DNA from: Deltaproteobacteria bacterium
GTDB lineage: Bacteria > Desulfobacterota > Desulfobacteria > Desulfobacterales > SpSt-501
Assembly (NCBI GenBank): GCA_016219005.1
Contig: JACRCN010000015.1
Coordinates: 1-61,788 of the forward strand
DNA: 61,788 bases
Reading direction: 5' to 3'
The position numbers were made by a program, and so were the translations under genes. The notes below the pieces were generated by a model. The model did not search any database. It was not told the origin of the DNA and saw only the letters and a list, made by a program, of their open reading frames with translations. This document shows, piece after piece, positions 58,558 through 61,788 of the stretch (position 1 is the first letter of the stretch; each line of letters starts with the position of its first letter).

Positions 58558-61026
58558 CTATCCGCATTTGTTGAACCCGCAGAAGTGACAGATCATGCAC
58601 CCCTCCTCGAAGCTCACGACCTGCCCGCACTCGGGGCATTTTTCCCCGAGCAGGCTGTATTCGGTCTTGCGGAACATGGGCGCGTTGTCGCCGGCGAGGT
58701 AGCGTTTCTCGAGCACCCGGGCGATGGCGTCCGGAATCGACAGGACCAGCCCCCCGTCCTGGAAAATGGGGTGCTCTCCGCCGATGCCCTTGAGCTGGTC
58801 TACGATCTTGTCCACCGTCACCCCGGCCCTGAGCGCGAGCGACACGAGCCGTCCGATGGCCTCGGTCTTGGCGGTGGTGGAGCGCCCGGATTTGCCGATG
58901 GTGGCAAACACCTCGAAGGGCCGGCCCTCGAATTCGGTCACGGTGACATACAGATGACCGTATCCGGTCTTGGTCTTGGTAGTGAATCCGAACAAGGTCT
59001 CGGGCCGGTCCAGAACGGCCCCCATGAGCCGTTCCGCCTCTTCTTTCCTCTGGCCGAAGGACAGGACCTGGTTCTCCTTGCTGCCGTCGCGGTAGATCGT
59101 GACCCCCTTGCAGCGCAGCTGGTAGGCGAGGTCGTAGACCTTGCGCACGTCCTCCACGGTCGCGTCCCGGGGCAGGTTCACCGTTTTTGACACGGCGTTG
59201 TCGGTGTGCTTCTGAAAAGCGGCCTGCATGCGAATGTGCCACTCGGAGGAGACGTCGTGGGCGGTCACGAACACCCGGCGGACGTCTTCGGGGATCTCCT
59301 CGATTTCATGAATGCTGCCTTTGCGGGCCACCTGGTCCATGAGCTCCGGGCGGTAGAACCCTCTTGCCCGCGCCGCTTTTTCAAACACCGGGTTGACCTC
59401 CATGAGCTTGTCGTTGTCCATGACCGTGCGCACGAAGCTCAGGGCAAACAGGGGCTCGATCCCACTCGAGCAGCCGGCGATGATGCTGAGGGTGCCGGTG
59501 GGGGCGATGGTGGTGGTGGTCGCGTTGCGGCGCTGCAGACCCTGGTCCTTGAAGATGCTGCGTTCCCAGTTCGCAAACACCCCCCGCTCCTGCGCCAGCG
59601 TCTCGGAGGTCTCGTGGCAGGTCTTCTGGATGAAGTGCATCAGCTCCTCGGCTGCCTGCAGCGCTTCCTCGGAGTTGTAGGGGATGCCCCGCTGGAAGAG
59701 CATGTCGGCAAATCCCATGACCCCCAGGCCGATCTTGCGGTTGCCGCGCACCATGTCGGTGATCTCGGGCAGGGGATAGCGGGACATGTCGATGGTGTTG
59801 TCCAGGAAACGCACGGACCAGCGGATGGCCTCCTTGAGCTTGGGGTAGTCGACCGCCGGCCCGCTGGCGGATTCGACCACGAATTTCGCCAGATTGACCG
59901 ATCCCAGGTTGCAGGCTTCCATCGGCAGCAGCGGCTGTTCGCCGCAAGGGTTTGTGGACTCGATCTCTCCGATGGCCGGGGTGGGGTTGTCGGCGTTCAT
60001 GCGGTCGAGGAAGATGATCCCGGGATCTCCGGTCTTCCACGCCTGGGTGACCAGGGCCTCGTAGACCTCGGCGGCGTTGAGTCGGCCGGTAGGCTGCCTA
60101 TCCCGGGGGTCGAGCAGGTCGTATTCCTGCTGTGCTGCGGCCGCCTCCATGAAGGCGTCGGTCACGCCGACCGAGATGTTGAAGTTGTTGAGTTCGCGGT
60201 CCTTGCTCTTGCTGTGGATGAACTCCATGACGTCCGGGTGGTCCACGCGCAGGATGGCCATGTTGGCGCCCCGGCGGGTGCCGCCCTGCTTGACCTGCTC
60301 TGTGGCGGTATTGAAGATCTTCATGAACGAGACCGGGCCCGAGGCCACGCCGCCGGTGGTGCCCACGTTGCTGTCCTTGGGTCGCAGCCGTGAAAAGGAA
60401 AAGCCGGTGCCCCCGCCGGACTTGTGGATCATGGCCGCATTGCGCAGGGCGCCGAAGATGCCTTCCATGCTGTCTTCGACCGGCAGCACGAAGCAGGCCG
60501 CGAGCTGCCCCAGGCGCCGGCCGGCATTCATCAGCGTCGGCGAGTTGGGCAGGAAGACGGCCTGGGTCATCAGGTCGTAGAAGGTCTCCTCGACGGCATT
60601 GACGCGCTCTTCGCTGGCCCCGTAGTTTTTCTCGGCCTTGGCGATGTGCTGGGCGACCCGCCGGAACATCTTTTCCGGGGTTTCGACCACCTTGCCCTGG
60701 CTGTCCTTGCGGAGGTAGCGCCTTTTCAGCACGGTGACGGCGTTTTCGGAAAGGGCCAACCCCTTCTTGACAAAGATGGAATTGTCCAACCTCACCGGCG
60801 TCGGTTTGGTCAGCCCGTACTCCATGAGCTTGTCCTCGATCATTTTTTCAATGAGGGAAAGGGTGATGGTCTGGGGCTCCATCTTGGAAATCTCATCCCG
60901 CAGAAAGCGGCTGATCCCCAGCGCCTGGTCGCTGTTGATGGGGTTGTCCCGGATCAGGATGTCGGTGAACACCTGATCGTCCCAGGTGAAGGAGCCCAGG
61001 TCTAACTGCCCCTCATTCGTAATCAT
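58558..61026 (-). CDS. nrdJ: Class II (adenosylcobalamin-dependent) ribonucleotide reductase
   Basis: An 822-residue enzyme making deoxyribonucleotides with or without oxygen, using AdoCbl to form a thiyl radical. The first substrate-site cysteine is in RRLGQLAACFVLPVEDSMEG. NPCGEQPLLPMEACNLGSVNL holds the radical cysteine and its partners. PTGTLSIIAGCSSGIEPLFA follows. The C-terminus carries a zinc-ribbon-like CPECG and CHFCGFNKCG. ATG 61026 has AAGGAA 9-14 bases upstream; in-frame codons at 61047 and 61071 are alternatives. Two NrdR boxes lie upstream. No small subunit is needed or present. Confidence 0.96.
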   Translation of the reverse strand: MITNEGQLDLGSFTWDDQVFTDILIRDNPINSDQALGISRFLRDEISKMEPQTITLSLIEKMIEDKLMEYGLTKPTPVRLDNSIFVKKGLALSENAVTVLKRRYLRKDSQGKVVETPEKMFRRVAQHIAKAEKNYGASEERVNAVEETFYDLMTQAVFLPNSPTLMNAGRRLGQLAACFVLPVEDSMEGIFGALRNAAMIHKSGGGTGFSFSRLRPKDSNVGTTGGVASGPVSFMKIFNTATEQVKQGGTRRGANMAILRVDHPDVMEFIHSKSKDRELNNFNISVGVTDAFMEAAAAQQEYDLLDPRDRQPTGRLNAAEVYEALVTQAWKTGDPGIIFLDRMNADNPTPAIGEIESTNPCGEQPLLPMEACNLGSVNLAKFVVESASGPAVDYPKLKEAIRWSVRFLDNTIDMSRYPLPEITDMVRGNRKIGLGVMGFADMLFQRGIPYNSEEALQAAEELMHFIQKTCHETSETLAQERGVFANWERSIFKDQGLQRRNATTTTIAPTGTLSIIAGCSSGIEPLFALSFVRTVMDNDKLMEVNPVFEKAARARGFYRPELMDQVARKGSIHEIEEIPEDVRRVFVTAHDVSSEWHIRMQAAFQKHTDNAVSKTVNLPRDATVEDVRKVYDLAYQLRCKGVTIYRDGSKENQVLSFGQRKEEAERLMGAVLDRPETLFGFTTKTKTGYGHLYVTVTEFEGRPFEVFATIGKSGRSTTAKTEAIGRLVSLALRAGVTVDKIVDQLKGIGGEHPIFQDGGLVLSIPDAIARVLEKRYLAGDNAPMFRKTEYSLLGEKCPECGQVVSFEEGCMICHFCGFNKCG

Positions 61027-61175
61027 AAGTTTTTCCTTCTCGCGCATTGAAGCAGTCCCCTGTGGGCGCATGAGCGCCAGTGGTTGTCTTGTTTCGATCG
61101 AAAAGAATCTCCTGGTTCACCGGGTGGTGATGAACGAAAGACTTGGCTTTCGCCGAGGCAGGATTAAACTATCGC

Positions 61176-61222
61176 ATACCATATATTGTGTGTCAACAAT
61201 AATCTTACGCAATATCTGCGAA
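61176..61222 (-). promoter_or_regulatory. Tandem NrdR boxes before nrdJ
   Basis: Reading on the minus strand, box 1 (61176-61191) is ACACAATATATGGTAT, matching the NrdR consensus ACACWATATATWGTGT at 14 of 16 positions. Box 2 (61207-61222, plus strand ACGCAATATCTGCGAA) is weaker. The boxes are 31 bases apart, the three-helical-turn spacing NrdR requires. NrdR represses reductase genes when dATP is high. Confidence 0.78.
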
Positions 61223-61316
61223 AGGGATCTCCGGCGGTGGTAATTTGACATCCGGCCGGCGGATCTGATAGCGTTGCGCCGAATTATAGACGTCCATCCG
61301 CAATCGACCGGCTCAC

Positions 61317-61788
61317 ATGACGACCTGTCCGAAGAACATCATCCTCATCGGCATGCCCGGGGTGGGCAAGAGCACGGTGGGCGTGCTCCTGGCCAAGCGC
61401 CTGGGGCTGGCCTTCGTCGACACGGACATCCTGATCCAGGTCCGCGAGGGTCGCAGCCTGCAGGGCATCATCCAGTCGCACGGGGCCGACGAGTTCTGTC
61501 GCATCGAGGAGAATCACATTCTTTCCCTTGCGCTCGTTCGCCACGTCATCGCCCCCGGCGGCAGCGTCGTCTACAGCCCCCGGGCCATGGCGCACCTCAA
61601 GGCGAACGGAATCGCCGTTCATCTCGATATCGCGGTCGAACGTTTGAAACGCCGGCTCGACGACGTGGACGCCCGGGGGGTCGTCATTGCCTCTGGCCAG
61701 ACCATCGAGGGTCTTTTTGCCGAGCGCCGCCCCCTGTACCTCCGTTATGCCGATGCCACGATCGCGACCGACGGTCTGATGCCGGATC
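61317..61788 (+). CDS. Shikimate-kinase-like P-loop kinase (3' end beyond window)
   Basis: The frame opens at ATG 61317 and is still open at the window end, giving 157 residues. Walker A is GMPGVGKST (about residues 12-20), then LAKRLGLAFVDTDILI, whose DTD is the shikimate-kinase substrate/Mg motif, and APGGSVVYS aligning with the GGG loop. Shikimate kinase phosphorylates shikimate in aromatic amino-acid synthesis. The P-loop variant and a divergent substrate loop leave room for a related small kinase. The ribosome site is weak. Confidence 0.8.
   Translation, partial: MTTCPKNIILIGMPGVGKSTVGVLLAKRLGLAFVDTDILIQVREGRSLQGIIQSHGADEFCRIEENHILSLALVRHVIAPGGSVVYSPRAMAHLKANGIAVHLDIAVERLKRRLDDVDARGVVIASGQTIEGLFAERRPLYLRYADATIATDGLMPD

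Overview
The window is GC-rich, densely coded DNA from an anaerobic bacterium, most likely a Desulfobacterota (sulfate-reducer or syntroph type) lineage. The inference rests on hgcAB, a CooC-type CODH maturation ATPase, an adenosylcobalamin-dependent ribonucleotide reductase, a RACo-like corrinoid-reactivation ATPase, a tripartite tricarboxylate transporter and a PEP-CTERM protein. I see no rRNA, tRNA, CRISPR array or intact insertion sequence.

Layout. 0.3-6.2 kb: class IV aminotransferase, thioredoxin reductase, a polytopic membrane protein, then the mercury-methylation pair hgcA-hgcB and htpX. The hgcA reading frame continues upstream, without a stop, into a cysteine-rich ORF with its own Shine-Dalgarno sequence. 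6.6-20.5 kb: PilZ/acyltransferase-like protein, methyltransferase, short S1-domain protein, a free-standing NrdD C-terminal domain, AsmA, LEA14-like lipoprotein, a YchF-like protein with an altered P-loop, a long FabH-like condensing enzyme, NERD protein and beta-CASP nuclease. 20.6-27.6 kb: an acid-uptake/CoA-activation locus (internally deleted HMG-CoA-lyase-like gene, IclR regulator with a tandem palindromic operator, family III CoA-transferase, TctCBA, DUF1786 protein). 27.8-33.8 kb: a BMP/nucleoside-type ABC transporter operon ending in a cytosine-deaminase-like amidohydrolase. 34.0-38.5 kb: a decaying accessory segment with a truncated efflux adaptor, an ECF42-type sigma factor with DGPF/YCII genes, and several gene fragments. 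38.6-49.4 kb (mostly minus strand): cysteine desulfurase, DUF5329 protein, isochorismatase-like hydrolase, DegP, a PEP-CTERM protein behind a sigma-54 promoter, then an acyl-lysine and metabolic-control group (GNAT, RACo-like ATPase, sirtuin, AcuB-like CBS protein, AcuC-like deacetylase) and CooC. 49.6-58.4 kb: acyl-CoA dehydrogenase, phasin-like protein, UbiB kinase, SodC, CysS and a Fur/Zur-controlled znuACB-fur operon. 58.6-61.8 kb: nrdJ behind tandem NrdR boxes and a shikimate-kinase-like gene cut by the window end.

Two families of short intergenic repeats occur. One is at 2.2 and 14.2 kb, with a terminal piece at 41.0 kb, always just behind a stop codon. The other is at 12.0 and 58.4 kb. 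The main points of biological interest are hgcAB with its fused or overlapping cysteine-rich ORF, the stand-alone glycyl-radical domain, the ferredoxin-less RACo-like protein beside deacetylases, and several regulatory sites readable directly in the sequence.
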